Positions 18,515-26,664 of a stretch of DNA of 64,000 nucleotides are shown here, in pieces. A model generated the notes under the pieces. That model worked only from the letters and a program-made list of their open reading frames with translations, made no database searches and had not been told where the DNA came from. The stretch comes from Chitinophaga sp. sic0106 (GTDB lineage Bacteria; Bacteroidota; Bacteroidia; Chitinophagales; Chitinophagaceae), in the NCBI RefSeq assembly GCF_019219075.1, contig NZ_JAHUWJ010000002.1, positions 186,001-250,000 of the forward strand, read 5' to 3'. The stretch's first letter is position 1. The number at the start of each line of letters is the position of its first letter. The position numbers and the translations under genes were made by a program.

Positions 18515-19496
18515 ACCATGAATAATAGATTGATAAATTTCCGGTCTCCATATCCGACAGCCCATTTACCACTGGCGTAGTTGTTTTCTGGGAGATGGAA
18601 AAGCCCCACCGCTGAATGCTGGCGGCAATGCTGACGTCGAGCCGGGGCAGGATCTTATGCTGTGCGAACGGTCTTTCGTCCGCCGGCTGGGCAGCTGGGT
18701 AGGGGAGACTGCTAAAGTACCCTCCGCTCACCAGGCTGTTGTGGAAGTTGGCGGACAGGCTCGGACGTATGGTGCCATATAATTGCCAGTTATCCCCGGA
18801 GCTGTATTGCTGGATATAACCATTGTAGTAGGGCGTCATGCGGCCAATGCGGATATTGGAATAGACGGCCATGCCGTTTACCATGGTGCCAAGGAATCCC
18901 TGGGCGCCGCCGCTCACCTGGAGGTAATCGCCTGCGGCCACCAGTTCCTTTTCTACAATTATATTGAGGTTGAGCAGCAGGTCGGTTTTGAGTTGTTTGT
19001 CCCAGCCGGCCGGCTTGCGATAATTCATAATGCTGTGGATAAGGCGCTGGGTTGATTCTGCCAGTGCAGGTGGGCCCATTACGCCCAGCAGGAGTTCCGT
19101 TTGTATGTTGTATTTTTTTTCCGGGTTGGAGGAGTGCTGGGTATGTGTCACGAACAATCCACCGGAGTAGTAAAAGTCAGCAGGGTCCGGGTCTGGCGTC
19201 ATCAGCCGGGACGGGGTGAACATCGTTTGCATAAAACCGTATCCATAGGTGTTCACACTGGCTTTTCCCGCCTTCGGCATCCAGCAGTCCATGATGGAGC
19301 GCGACCGCTCTTTAGGCTGGTAAAAGAGGTCGAAGCGGGTGCCGTTGGTATACGCCTCGTCGTTGTCAAAACTGGTGAAGTTGATGAAGTCATTGTCTTC
19401 ATACAACCTGAACATTTTCGTATACTCCTTTTTTTGCTGTGCCTGTGCGGCTGCGGTGATCAGCAGTAACAGGCACAAACGCGTTAGTGTCTTCAT
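18513..19496 (-). CDS. LpxR-like outer-membrane lipid A deacylase (DUF2219)
   Basis: A 327-residue outer-membrane beta-barrel with a cleaved signal (LLLLITAAAQAQ). Residues about 30-55 carry the family signature, YEDNDFINFTSFDNDEAYTNG: the N-D pair and the later D..YTNG stretch are the metal- and substrate-binding positions of LpxR, which removes the 3'-acyloxyacyl group of lipid A. Amphipathic strands and a terminal aromatic residue (SIYYSW) fit a barrel. It is monocistronic and divergent from the arabinose module; nothing around it explains its presence among polysaccharide genes. Confidence 0.85.
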   Translation of the reverse strand: MKTLTRLCLLLLITAAAQAQQKKEYTKMFRLYEDNDFINFTSFDNDEAYTNGTRFDLFYQPKERSRSIMDCWMPKAGKASVNTYGYGFMQTMFTPSRLMTPDPDPADFYYSGGLFVTHTQHSSNPEKKYNIQTELLLGVMGPPALAESTQRLIHSIMNYRKPAGWDKQLKTDLLLNLNIIVEKELVAAGDYLQVSGGAQGFLGTMVNGMAVYSNIRIGRMTPYYNGYIQQYSSGDNWQLYGTIRPSLSANFHNSLVSGGYFSSLPYPAAQPADERPFAQHKILPRLDVSIAASIQRWGFSISQKTTTPVVNGLSDMETGNLSIYYSW

Positions 19497-19807
19497 TCCT
19501 GGCGCTCGTTTCTTAATAGAACCTGAAATTAAGGGAAAGGTTCGAGAAATGACAGGGTGAATGGGGAAATTAATGGGGGATTATCATGTGGGGTAGTGTT
19601 ACCAGATTGAGTTCAGTGCTGAACGCCATCGTTTGTAGGAAAGATGGGGTTTTCGCGGTGTCCGTATATCCTCCCGAAACCCCGGTAGGGGTAATTTTAT
19701 GAACGGTAAAATATTTTCCAGTTAATAATTGTTAATCTGACAATTAATTTGTTTTTTTGAGTATAGGACGGTCCACGTCGTCAATGATAAACATGTAATA
19801 CCTCGTT
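19497..19807. promoter_or_regulatory. Divergent region between lpxR-like gene and GH51
   Basis: A 311-base AT-rich gap without a supported gene. It holds the candidate AraR operator at 19727-19745, a 14-base palindrome GTTCAG-TG-CTGAAC at 19611-19624, and a weak ACCCC/GGGGT hairpin at 19679-19692. No exact Bacteroidota -7 element was found. Confidence 0.5.
19727..19745. promoter_or_regulatory. Candidate AraR operator upstream of GH51
   Basis: AATTGT-N7-ACAATT, a 19-base palindrome about 63 bases before the GH51 start. The flanks also agree with the araB site (AAT before, AAT after). Binding by the Nudix regulator encoded at 25953 is an inference from the shared site and pathway. Confidence 0.65.
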
Positions 19808-21349
19808 ATGAAACAATTTCGTTATTTCCGCCTGGGTATAATGGGTTTGCTGCTCTCATGGCAGGCCACCAGTGCGCAAAACAAAGCCAGCTTTATTACT
19901 GATTCTACCGGTCCGGTGATCAACCGGGATATTTACGGACATTTTGCGGAACACCTCGGCAACTGCATTTACGGCGGTTTTTTTGTGGGTGATACCTCAC
20001 ATATCCCCAACAGCAGCGGTGTACGTAAAGATGTAATTGCCGCACTTAAAAACTTAAATATTCCCAACCTGCGCTGGCCGGGCGGTTGCTTTGCGGATAC
20101 TTACCATTGGAAAGATGGTATTGGTCCGCAGGCAAAAAGGCCTACCATCGTAAACACCTGGTGGGGGAATGTGACAGAAGATAACAGTTTTGGTACGCAT
20201 GACTTCCTGAATATGTGTGAGGAGCTGGGTGCGGAGCCTTATTTATCGGGCAACGTGGGCAGCGGTACCGTGCAGGAGCTCAGCGACTGGGTACAGTATA
20301 CCAACTTCAAGGGAAAAAGCCCGATGTCGGATTTACGGGCCAACAATGGCCGGGCCACCCCCTGGCAAGTGAAGTACTGGGGTATTGGCAACGAAGCCTG
20401 GGGCTGCGGTGGTAATATGCGTGCAGAATACTATGCAGATGAATTCCGTAAATATGCCACCTTTATGAGCAACAGCGGTGGTAAACTCTTCCGCATTGCA
20501 TCCGGCGCCAACTCTTCCGATTACAACTGGACGGAAGTCTTGATGCGCAACATTCCGAAAGGACTTATTGAAGGGATTGCCTTGCACCACTATGCGGTGA
20601 TCCGTTGGGAAGGCAAAGGTCCTGCGGTGAAATTCAATGAAGAGCAATATTTCGCTTCCATGCGTTCGGCCCTGTTTATGGACACCCTGGTAACCCGCCA
20701 CAGCGCCATCATGGATAAGTACGATCCAAAGAAAAAAATAGCTTTAGTGGTAGACGAATGGGGTGGCTGGTACGATGTGGAAGAAGGCACCAACCCGGGA
20801 TTCCTCTTTCAGCAAAATACCATGCGCGATGCCGTGCTGGCAGGATCTACCCTCAATATCTTTAATAACCACGCCGACAGGGTACGCATGGCCAACCTGG
20901 CCCAGGCAATCAATGTGCTGCAGTCTGTTATTCTTACCAAGGGAGATACAATGATCCTGACACCCACTTACCACGTAATGGAAATGTACAAAGTGCACCA
21001 GGATGCTACCCTGATTCCAATGACGGTTCACGCCAACGACTATACGTATGGCAAAGAAAAACTCCCGGCAGTATCGGTATCCGCTTCCAAAGATAAAAAT
21101 GGTGTCTCCCATATCACTTTGGTAAACATTGATGCCGGTAAAACGCAGGAGATCACGATAGACACGAAAAATGCTGCTTACAAAAACGTAAGCGGCCGTG
21201 TGCTGACCTCCGCCAAACTGCAGGATTATAACAGTTTTTCCCGCCCTGACCGCATTAAGCCGGTGGCCTTCAATGGTGCTACCCTTAAGAGTGGTACGCT
21301 GGCAGTGAAGCTGCCGCCGTTTTCTGTGGTGGAGCTGACGTTGCAATAG
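19808..21349 (+). CDS. GH51 alpha-L-arabinofuranosidase
   Basis: A 513-residue exported enzyme; the signal ends in WQATSAQ. The (beta/alpha)8 domain includes DIYGHFAEHLGNCIYGG and NLRWPGGCFADTYHWKDGIG, both hallmark GH51 stretches. Glu196 in GIGNEAWG is the acid/base and Glu317 in VVDEWGGW the nucleophile. A C-terminal beta-sandwich ends FSVVELTLQ. The enzyme removes terminal L-arabinofuranose from arabinan or arabinoxylan. It opens the arabinose module and has the same candidate AraR operator as araB, but a strong double hairpin lies between it and araB. Confidence 0.95.
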   Translation: MKQFRYFRLGIMGLLLSWQATSAQNKASFITDSTGPVINRDIYGHFAEHLGNCIYGGFFVGDTSHIPNSSGVRKDVIAALKNLNIPNLRWPGGCFADTYHWKDGIGPQAKRPTIVNTWWGNVTEDNSFGTHDFLNMCEELGAEPYLSGNVGSGTVQELSDWVQYTNFKGKSPMSDLRANNGRATPWQVKYWGIGNEAWGCGGNMRAEYYADEFRKYATFMSNSGGKLFRIASGANSSDYNWTEVLMRNIPKGLIEGIALHHYAVIRWEGKGPAVKFNEEQYFASMRSALFMDTLVTRHSAIMDKYDPKKKIALVVDEWGGWYDVEEGTNPGFLFQQNTMRDAVLAGSTLNIFNNHADRVRMANLAQAINVLQSVILTKGDTMILTPTYHVMEMYKVHQDATLIPMTVHANDYTYGKEKLPAVSVSASKDKNGVSHITLVNIDAGKTQEITIDTKNAAYKNVSGRVLTSAKLQDYNSFSRPDRIKPVAFNGATLKSGTLAVKLPPFSVVELTLQ

Positions 21350-21357
21350 TCATTTAG

Positions 21358-21434
21358 TTACAGTTTTGGTGGCACCTGCGGTGCCACCAAAACTGTAAAA
21401 TCCCTGGAACCGAAGGTTCCAGGGATTTTACAGT
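21358..21434 (+). terminator. Double hairpin with a shared arm between GH51 and araB
   Basis: The first stem pairs 21358-21376 with 21380-21398 around TGC (19 bp, perfect); the second pairs 21392-21411 with 21415-21434 around GAA (20 bp, perfect). ACTGTAA at 21392-21398 is used by both. The end is followed by AAAAAA. It starts 9 bases after the GH51 stop, so it probably ends that transcript and leaves araB to its own promoter. Confidence 0.75.
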
Positions 21435-21457
21435 AAAAAATATATACCCATTTTTAT

Positions 21458-21476
21458 AATTGTCATACAAACAATT
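21458..21476. promoter_or_regulatory. Candidate AraR operator at the araB start
   Basis: AATTGT-N7-ACAATT ends three bases before the araB ATG. It is the same palindrome as at 19727-19745 with different spacer bases. Its place would let a bound protein block RNA polymerase or, less usually, sit over the ribosome-binding region. Confidence 0.65.
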
Positions 21477-21479
21477 AAT

Positions 21480-23168
21480 ATGAGCAGCCAATATGTGATA
21501 GGAGTTGACTACGGCACTGACTCGGTCCGCACCATCGTAGTAGACGCCGGCAACGGCAACGAGGTGGCATCCGCTGTAGTGCACTATCCCCGCTGGAAGC
21601 AAGGCCTTTACTGCAACGCCGCAGAAAGCCGCTTCCGCCAGCACCCACTCGACTATATCGAAGGCCTGGAAACAGGCATCCGTAAAGCTTTGGCCCAGGC
21701 AGGGCCCGAGGTGGCTGCCGCCGTAGTAGCTATTTCGGTTGATACCACCGGCTCCACACCAGTTGCCGTGGACGCCACGGGTACGCCACTGGCACTACTG
21801 CCGGCGTTTCAGGACAACCCCAACGCCATGTTCGTGCTTTGGAAGGATCATACCTCTATCCGCGAAGCCGCTGAAATAAATGCCACCGCCGCCACCTTCC
21901 CGGGCAACTACCTGCGTTTTGTGGGAGGCATCTATTCTTCCGAATGGTTCTGGGCTAAACTGCTGCATATCCTTCGGGCAGATGAAAAGGTACGTAAGGC
22001 CACCCATAGCTGGGTGGAGCACTGCGACTGGATTCCGTTTCTGCTTACCGGTGGCACCAATGCCGCGGACCTCAAAAGAGGCATCTGCAGCGCCGGTCAC
22101 AAAGCTCTATACGCCGCCGAATTCGGTGGACTGCCGCCGGAAGAATTCTTTACCGCCATAGATCCGCTATTGGCAGGCTTTCGCGCCCGCCTGTTCGATA
22201 AAGCCTACACCAGCAGTGAAGCCGCCGGACAGCTGTCGCCCCAATGGGCCGAACGCCTGGGACTGCGTACATCCGTTACCGTGGGTATCGGTGCCTTTGA
22301 CGCCCACATGGGCGCAGTAGGTGGCCAGATAGAACCATACCATCTCTCCAAAGTAATGGGTACCTCTACCTGCGATATGCTGGTAGCCCCCATGGAAGAG
22401 GTAAACGATACACTGGTAAAAGGGATCTGCGGACAAGTGCCCGGATCGGTAATACCCGGCATGATGGGTATGGAAGCGGGGCAGTCGGCCTTTGGCGACT
22501 GCTACGCCTGGCTGAGCAACGTGCTGGCCTGGCCACTGCAGCACCTCCTGCCCGACACACCCGAAGCTGCCCACCTCAAACAAACGCTGCTGGATAAGAT
22601 GATTCCGGAACTCTCCCGCCAGGCAGCCCTGCTCCCGCCGGAAGAATCCAGTGAACTGGCCATCGACTGGCTCAACGGACGCCGTACTCCTGACGCCAAC
22701 CAGGAACTCAAAGGCAGCATCACCGGCCTGCAACTGGCCACAGATGCACCGCGACTCTTCCGCGCCATTGCCGAGGCCACCTGCTTTGGCGCCAAAGCCA
22801 TCGTGGAGCGCTTTGAAAGAGAAGGCGTGCCCGTGAAAGGTCTGATAGGCATAGGCGGCGTAGCCAAAAAATCTGCCTTCATCATGCAGATGATGGCAGA
22901 CGTGATGAACATGCCAATCCGCATCCACCGCTCCGAACAAACCTGCGCCCTCGGCGCCGCCATGTTTGCCGCCACCGCCGCTGGCGTGTACAGCAAAGTG
23001 GAAGACGCCATGGAAGCCATGGGACAAGGCTTTGAAAAAGAATACCTCCCGGATCACTCACGGGTAAGCATATACGCAAAAAGATACCAGCGCTACAAAG
23101 CACTGGGCGAATTCACCGCTACACTTACTAAAACCAAAGCACATGCAGCCCTATCAGACATTGCGTGA
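21480..23168 (+). CDS. araB: Ribulokinase
   Basis: A 562-residue FGGY-type kinase that phosphorylates L-ribulose to L-ribulose 5-phosphate. The start IGVDYGTDSVRTIVVDAGNG is the ATP-binding phosphate-1 motif in its ribulokinase form, and PRWKQGLYCNAAESRFRQHPLDY is characteristic of AraB. The second domain carries GTSTCDMLVAP and GLIGIGGVAKKSAFIMQMMA. Length is normal for the family. The last 26 bases overlap the start of araD, so the two are translationally coupled. Confidence 0.97.
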   Translation: MSSQYVIGVDYGTDSVRTIVVDAGNGNEVASAVVHYPRWKQGLYCNAAESRFRQHPLDYIEGLETGIRKALAQAGPEVAAAVVAISVDTTGSTPVAVDATGTPLALLPAFQDNPNAMFVLWKDHTSIREAAEINATAATFPGNYLRFVGGIYSSEWFWAKLLHILRADEKVRKATHSWVEHCDWIPFLLTGGTNAADLKRGICSAGHKALYAAEFGGLPPEEFFTAIDPLLAGFRARLFDKAYTSSEAAGQLSPQWAERLGLRTSVTVGIGAFDAHMGAVGGQIEPYHLSKVMGTSTCDMLVAPMEEVNDTLVKGICGQVPGSVIPGMMGMEAGQSAFGDCYAWLSNVLAWPLQHLLPDTPEAAHLKQTLLDKMIPELSRQAALLPPEESSELAIDWLNGRRTPDANQELKGSITGLQLATDAPRLFRAIAEATCFGAKAIVERFEREGVPVKGLIGIGGVAKKSAFIMQMMADVMNMPIRIHRSEQTCALGAAMFAATAAGVYSKVEDAMEAMGQGFEKEYLPDHSRVSIYAKRYQRYKALGEFTATLTKTKAHAALSDIA

Positions 23169-23841
23169 GGAAGCATATGCTGCCAACATGCAGCTGCCTG
23201 CGCTAGGCCTGGTGATCTTCACCTTCGGCAACGTGAGCGCTGCCGACCGCAGCAAAGGCCTCTTCGCTATCAAACCCAGCGGCGTACCGTACGAGGAGTT
23301 GTCGCCCGACAAAATGGTCATCGTCGACTTTGATGGTAAAACCGTTGACGGTCAGCTCCGGCCATCGTCCGATACCCTCACCCACGCTGTGTTATACAAA
23401 CACTGGGAAGGTATTAACGGTATCGTACACACGCACTCCACCTATGCGACTGCATGGGCACAGAGTCAGCGCGACATACCGCTCTTCGGCACCACCCACG
23501 CCGATCACAACACCGTGGATATTCCCTGCGCCGCTCCAATGTCCGACGAAATGATTGCCGGCGACTATGAATACCAAACCGGCTTCCAGATCATGGATGC
23601 ACTTACCCAACGAGGACTTACCTACCACGATATTGAAATGGTGCTCGTAGGCAACCACGCCCCCTTTACCTGGGGCAAAACCGCCGCCAAAGCAGTGTAC
23701 AACAGCGCCGTGCTGGAGTCCATCGCACAAATGGCGCAACTCACTGAAAGCATCAACCGCAACGCACCGCGACTAAAAGATGCACTTATTCGCAAACATT
23801 TTGAACGTAAGCACGGACCTAACTCCTACTACGGGCAATAA
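23143..23841 (+). CDS. araD: L-ribulose-5-phosphate 4-epimerase
   Basis: A 232-residue class II aldolase-fold enzyme that converts L-ribulose 5-phosphate to D-xylulose 5-phosphate. [21 protein letters not shown] near residue 28 is the phosphate-binding loop; the zinc site is formed by [12 protein letters not shown] (two His) and a later His in [18 protein letters not shown] is the conserved proton-transfer region. It starts inside the 3' end of araB and ends 11 bases before araA. Confidence 0.97.
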   Translation: MQPYQTLREEAYAANMQLPALGLVIFTFGNVSAADRSKGLFAIKPSGVPYEELSPDKMVIVDFDGKTVDGQLRPSSDTLTHAVLYKHWEGINGIVHTHSTYATAWAQSQRDIPLFGTTHADHNTVDIPCAAPMSDEMIAGDYEYQTGFQIMDALTQRGLTYHDIEMVLVGNHAPFTWGKTAAKAVYNSAVLESIAQMAQLTESINRNAPRLKDALIRKHFERKHGPNSYYGQ

Positions 23842-23852
23842 ATTCATACGTT

Positions 23853-25331
23853 ATGATCAACCTGAAAACACTCGAACTCTGGTTCATTACAGGCAGCCAG
23901 CACCTCTACGGAGAAGAAACACTGAAGCAGGTAGCTGCACACAGCCAGGAAATTGCCGCTTCTTTAAGTAACGATAAACGTATGCCCGTTACCGTGGTAT
24001 ACAAGCCGGTAGTCACCACACCGGAAGAAATTTACAACGTGTGTATGGAGGCCAGCGTGAGCAAAAACTGCATCGGCGTGATCACCTGGATGCACACCTT
24101 TTCACCGGCGAAAATGTGGATACGCGGCCTCAAAGCCTTATCCAAGCCTATCTGCCACCTGCATACCCAATACAACCGCGATATCCCGTGGCAGTTTATT
24201 GACATGGACTTCATGAACCTGAATCAGAGCGCCCATGGCGACCGTGAATTTGGTTTTATGATGAGTCGCATGCGCATGAACCGCAAAGTAATCACCGGTC
24301 ACTGGCAGGATGCTGATGTGCTGGAAGAACTGGGAGCATGGGCACGTGTAGCCGCCGGCTGGAACGACTGGCAAGGCGCCCGCTACGTACGCTTCGGCGA
24401 TAACATGCGCTTTGTAGCCGTTACCGACGGTGATAAAGTGGAAGCTGAATCCATGTTCGGTTTCTCCTGTAATACCCATGGTATCGGGGACCTCGTACAT
24501 GTCATCAACCAGATCGGAGATGGTGAAGTGGATAACCTGGTAAAAGAATACGCGGACGCCTATACGATTTCGGGTAACCTGCTCATGGACCCCGCCCTGC
24601 GCGATGCCGCCAGGATAGAGCTGGGCATGAAAGCCTTCCTGGAAGCGGGTAACTACAAAGGTTTCTCTGATACCTTTGAAGACCTGCATGGTATGATCCA
24701 ATTGCCGGGTATTGCCGTACAGCGCCTTATGCAGGCAGGCTATGGCTTTGCCGGTGAGGGCGACTGGAAAACAGCTGCCCTGGTACGCGCAATGAAAGTG
24801 ATGGGCCATGGGCTCCCTGGCGGTAACTCCTTCATGGAAGATTATACCTACCACTTTGAACCAGGCAATGAAATGGTACTGGGTGCGCACATGCTGGAAA
24901 TTTGCTCCTCCATCGCTGCCGGCAAACCTTCCTGTGAGAAGCATCCGCTGGGTATCGGTGGTAAAGCTGATCCGGTACGCCTTGTGTTCAACGTTGCTCC
25001 TGGTGAAGCGCTCAATGCTTCCCTGGTAGATATGGGTAACCGCTTCCGCCTCGTGGTAAACGAAGTACAGGCCGTAGCACCTCCAAGAGAGCTGCCACAA
25101 CTGCCGGTTGCACGCGTACTCTGGAAGCCTTATCCGGATATGAAAACCGCCTGCACCTCCTGGATACTCGCAGGTGGCGCACACCATACCTGTTACAGTC
25201 AAAATGTGACTTCGTCCCAGCTGCAGGACTTTGCCGGTATCGCCGGAATTGAAATGCTGCTGATCGACCAGGATACACAGCTGCGCCAGTTTGAAAATGA
25301 AATCAGGTGGAATGATGCGAGTTTTCGTTAA
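23853..25331 (+). CDS. araA: L-arabinose isomerase
   Basis: A 492-residue cytoplasmic enzyme that converts L-arabinose to L-ribulose. The N-terminus [17 protein letters not shown] is diagnostic. Metal-binding acidic and His residues occur in [36 protein letters not shown] and GGAHHTCYS. Size is normal (E. coli AraA is 500). With araB and araD it completes the isomerase pathway to the pentose phosphate route. No arabinose importer gene accompanies it in the window. Confidence 0.97.
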   Translation: MINLKTLELWFITGSQHLYGEETLKQVAAHSQEIAASLSNDKRMPVTVVYKPVVTTPEEIYNVCMEASVSKNCIGVITWMHTFSPAKMWIRGLKALSKPICHLHTQYNRDIPWQFIDMDFMNLNQSAHGDREFGFMMSRMRMNRKVITGHWQDADVLEELGAWARVAAGWNDWQGARYVRFGDNMRFVAVTDGDKVEAESMFGFSCNTHGIGDLVHVINQIGDGEVDNLVKEYADAYTISGNLLMDPALRDAARIELGMKAFLEAGNYKGFSDTFEDLHGMIQLPGIAVQRLMQAGYGFAGEGDWKTAALVRAMKVMGHGLPGGNSFMEDYTYHFEPGNEMVLGAHMLEICSSIAAGKPSCEKHPLGIGGKADPVRLVFNVAPGEALNASLVDMGNRFRLVVNEVQAVAPPRELPQLPVARVLWKPYPDMKTACTSWILAGGAHHTCYSQNVTSSQLQDFAGIAGIEMLLIDQDTQLRQFENEIRWNDASFR

Positions 25332-25367
25332 TAGTAGCGATCTTTGAGTGGTTTGGTATTTTAAGTA

Positions 25368-25428
25368 TTCCGCTCTTTCCCCGAAGGCGAAAGAGCGGAA
25401 CAGCAGAGGGGCCAAAGGTCCCTCTGCT
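25368..25428 (+). terminator. Tandem hairpins after araA
   Basis: Stem 1 pairs TTCCGCTCTTTC (25368-25379) with GAAAGAGCGGAA (25389-25400). Stem 2 (25402-25428) is 12 bp with one G-U pair and an AAA loop. They are adjacent but do not share an arm. There is no long T tract. Confidence 0.6.
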
Positions 25429-25450
25429 ATTAGAAATGATCACCTCACTT

Positions 25451-25756
25451 ATGAAAAAAACTGCTTTCCTTGGTATTTCCGCGCTGCTGCTCATCTTTGC
25501 CTGTTTACTTGCTTCCGGCTTAATTTATAGGACAATTTTCGTAGTTGCTATTTTTATTGCCTTTATCACCGGTGGTTTGATATTGCTTGATATGCAGCAG
25601 GATATAAACGAAAGACGGCGGGAATTACCGCCGGAAGAGCAGCTTTTATTGGAGCGCCGCCAGTTTAGAATAACATTGATTACCGGGGGTATTTTCCTGG
25701 TGTTAGCGGTAGGATTAGTACTGTTTAATATCTGGAAGAACCGGGATAACATATAA
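25451..25756 (+). CDS. Small hypothetical membrane protein
   Basis: About 101 residues from the ATG at 25451 (MKKTAFLGISALLL); an in-frame ATG at 25436 would add five residues. Three hydrophobic helices are visible (about 4-20, 23-42 and 76-94), with a charged linker NERRRELPPEEQLLLERRQ between the second and third. The function is unknown. It sits between araA and araR on the same strand, but tandem hairpins upstream and a hairpin downstream suggest separate transcription. A link to arabinose use rests on position only. Confidence 0.6.
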   Translation: MKKTAFLGISALLLIFACLLASGLIYRTIFVVAIFIAFITGGLILLDMQQDINERRRELPPEEQLLLERRQFRITLITGGIFLVLAVGLVLFNIWKNRDNI

Positions 25757-25783
25757 ACAGGGCCATGATTACGGTCAGTTTTT

Positions 25784-25810
25784 CCAGGTTTACCTTCGGG
25801 ATAAACCCGG
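25784..25810 (+). terminator. UUCG-loop hairpin after the small membrane protein
   Basis: CCaGGTTTAcCC...: stem formed by 25784-25794 and 25799-25810 with two mismatches and a TTCG tetraloop. A second, weaker stem (GGAG..CTAA / TTAGCTCC) follows up to about 25840. Likely ends the preceding transcript. Confidence 0.45.
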
Positions 25811-25885
25811 AGCAGCTAAGGACTTCAGCTCATTAGCTCCTCCGGTATCCACCACAAAAATGACGACTATCACCCCAAATAATTT

Positions 25886-25935
25886 ATCATCTTCCCCCGA
25901 AGCAATCACTTATCTTTGCTGCACGGGAAGATGAT
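25886..25935. promoter_or_regulatory. Promoter of araR framed by an inverted repeat
   Basis: TATCTTTG at 25911-25918 matches the Bacteroidota -7 element; the upstream TTTG element is not clear. A perfect 11-bp inverted repeat flanks it: ATCATCTTCCC at 25886-25896 and GGGAAGATGAT at 25925-25935. The araR ATG follows at 25953. The frame suggests autoregulation or a hairpin across the start point. Confidence 0.5.
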
Positions 25936-25952
25936 CCCTTTTTAATTCAGTT

Positions 25953-26651
25953 ATGAAAAAGTACTCGCAACAAACCAGGATGCTCCTGGCAGTGGACTGT
26001 ATTATATTCGGATTTGACGGGCAGGATCTCAAGCTGTTACTTATCCAGCGCGGGTTTCAGCCAAGAAAAGGAGAGTGGAGCCTGGTAGGAGGGTTCGTTC
26101 AACCCGATGAGAGTGCTGACGCTGCCGCAGCAAGGATTCTCAAAAAACTTTCCGGCCTCGATGGCATCTATATGGAGCAGCTGCATACCTTCAGTCACCC
26201 GCAGAGGGACACGGTAGAACGTACCGTATCAGTTGCCTACACGGCGCTCATAGACCTGCAGAAATTCAAGCAGCACCTGCATGAAGATTTCCACGCTGTC
26301 TGGTTTCCTATCAATCAACATCCGGAACTGATTTTCGACCACCAGCTGATGGTGAATAAAGCCAAGGAGCAACTACGCTATAAAGCAGCACTGCACCCGT
26401 TATTGCTGGAACTGATGCCTTCCAAATTCACGATCCCGCAGCTACAGCAGTTGTATGAATCAGTATACAATTCAGAATTTGATAAAGGTAATTTCTCCCG
26501 CAAAATACTGTCCACCAAATTGCTGGTGAAACTGGCAGATAAAGATAAGTTGAACTCCAAGAAAGGAGCCTTTTATTACCGGATCGACCGGAAGCGCTAC
26601 GACGCTAATAAGCAGGCCTTTTTAAACTTTGTACCTGATCCTAAAATTTAG
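25953..26651 (+). CDS. araR: Nudix-fold arabinose regulator (AraR type)
   Basis: A 232-residue regulator. Residues about 8-145 have the Nudix fold (LLAVDCIIFGFDGQDLKLLL, RKGEWSLVGGFVQPDESADA), but the catalytic REUXEE box is replaced by the sequence ARILKKLSGL, so hydrolysis is unlikely. Residues about 150-232 form a winged-helix domain (FTIPQLQQLYESVY, then FSRKILSTKLLVKL, then KKGAFYYRIDRKRYD). This is the arrangement of NrtR-like regulators and of the established arabinose regulator AraR of Bacteroides thetaiotaomicron. Next to araBDA and GH51, it is expected to repress them until L-arabinose is present. Confidence 0.9.
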   Translation: MKKYSQQTRMLLAVDCIIFGFDGQDLKLLLIQRGFQPRKGEWSLVGGFVQPDESADAAAARILKKLSGLDGIYMEQLHTFSHPQRDTVERTVSVAYTALIDLQKFKQHLHEDFHAVWFPINQHPELIFDHQLMVNKAKEQLRYKAALHPLLLELMPSKFTIPQLQQLYESVYNSEFDKGNFSRKILSTKLLVKLADKDKLNSKKGAFYYRIDRKRYDANKQAFLNFVPDPKI

Positions 26652-26660
26652 GATCAGGTA
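26632..26660. terminator. Bidirectional terminator containing the araR stop codon
   Basis: Perfect palindrome with 14-bp arms (26632-26645 and 26647-26660) around one A. The araR stop TAG (26649-26651) lies within it, and the converging kinase gene ends at 26665. Confidence 0.7.
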
Positions 26661-26664
26661 TTAT

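Noticed and set aside
19611..19624. GTTCAG-TG-CTGAAC palindrome as an operator
   Set aside because: Short, single copy and not near a promoter element; a chance palindrome is plausible.
22167..23057. 296-codon minus-strand frame opposite araB
   Set aside because: A shadow of araB with biased composition; no promoter, motif or conserved block.
24138..25415. 425-codon minus-strand frame opposite araA
   Set aside because: It is a mirror frame of a clear araA gene; the translation is His- and Gly-rich with no domain.
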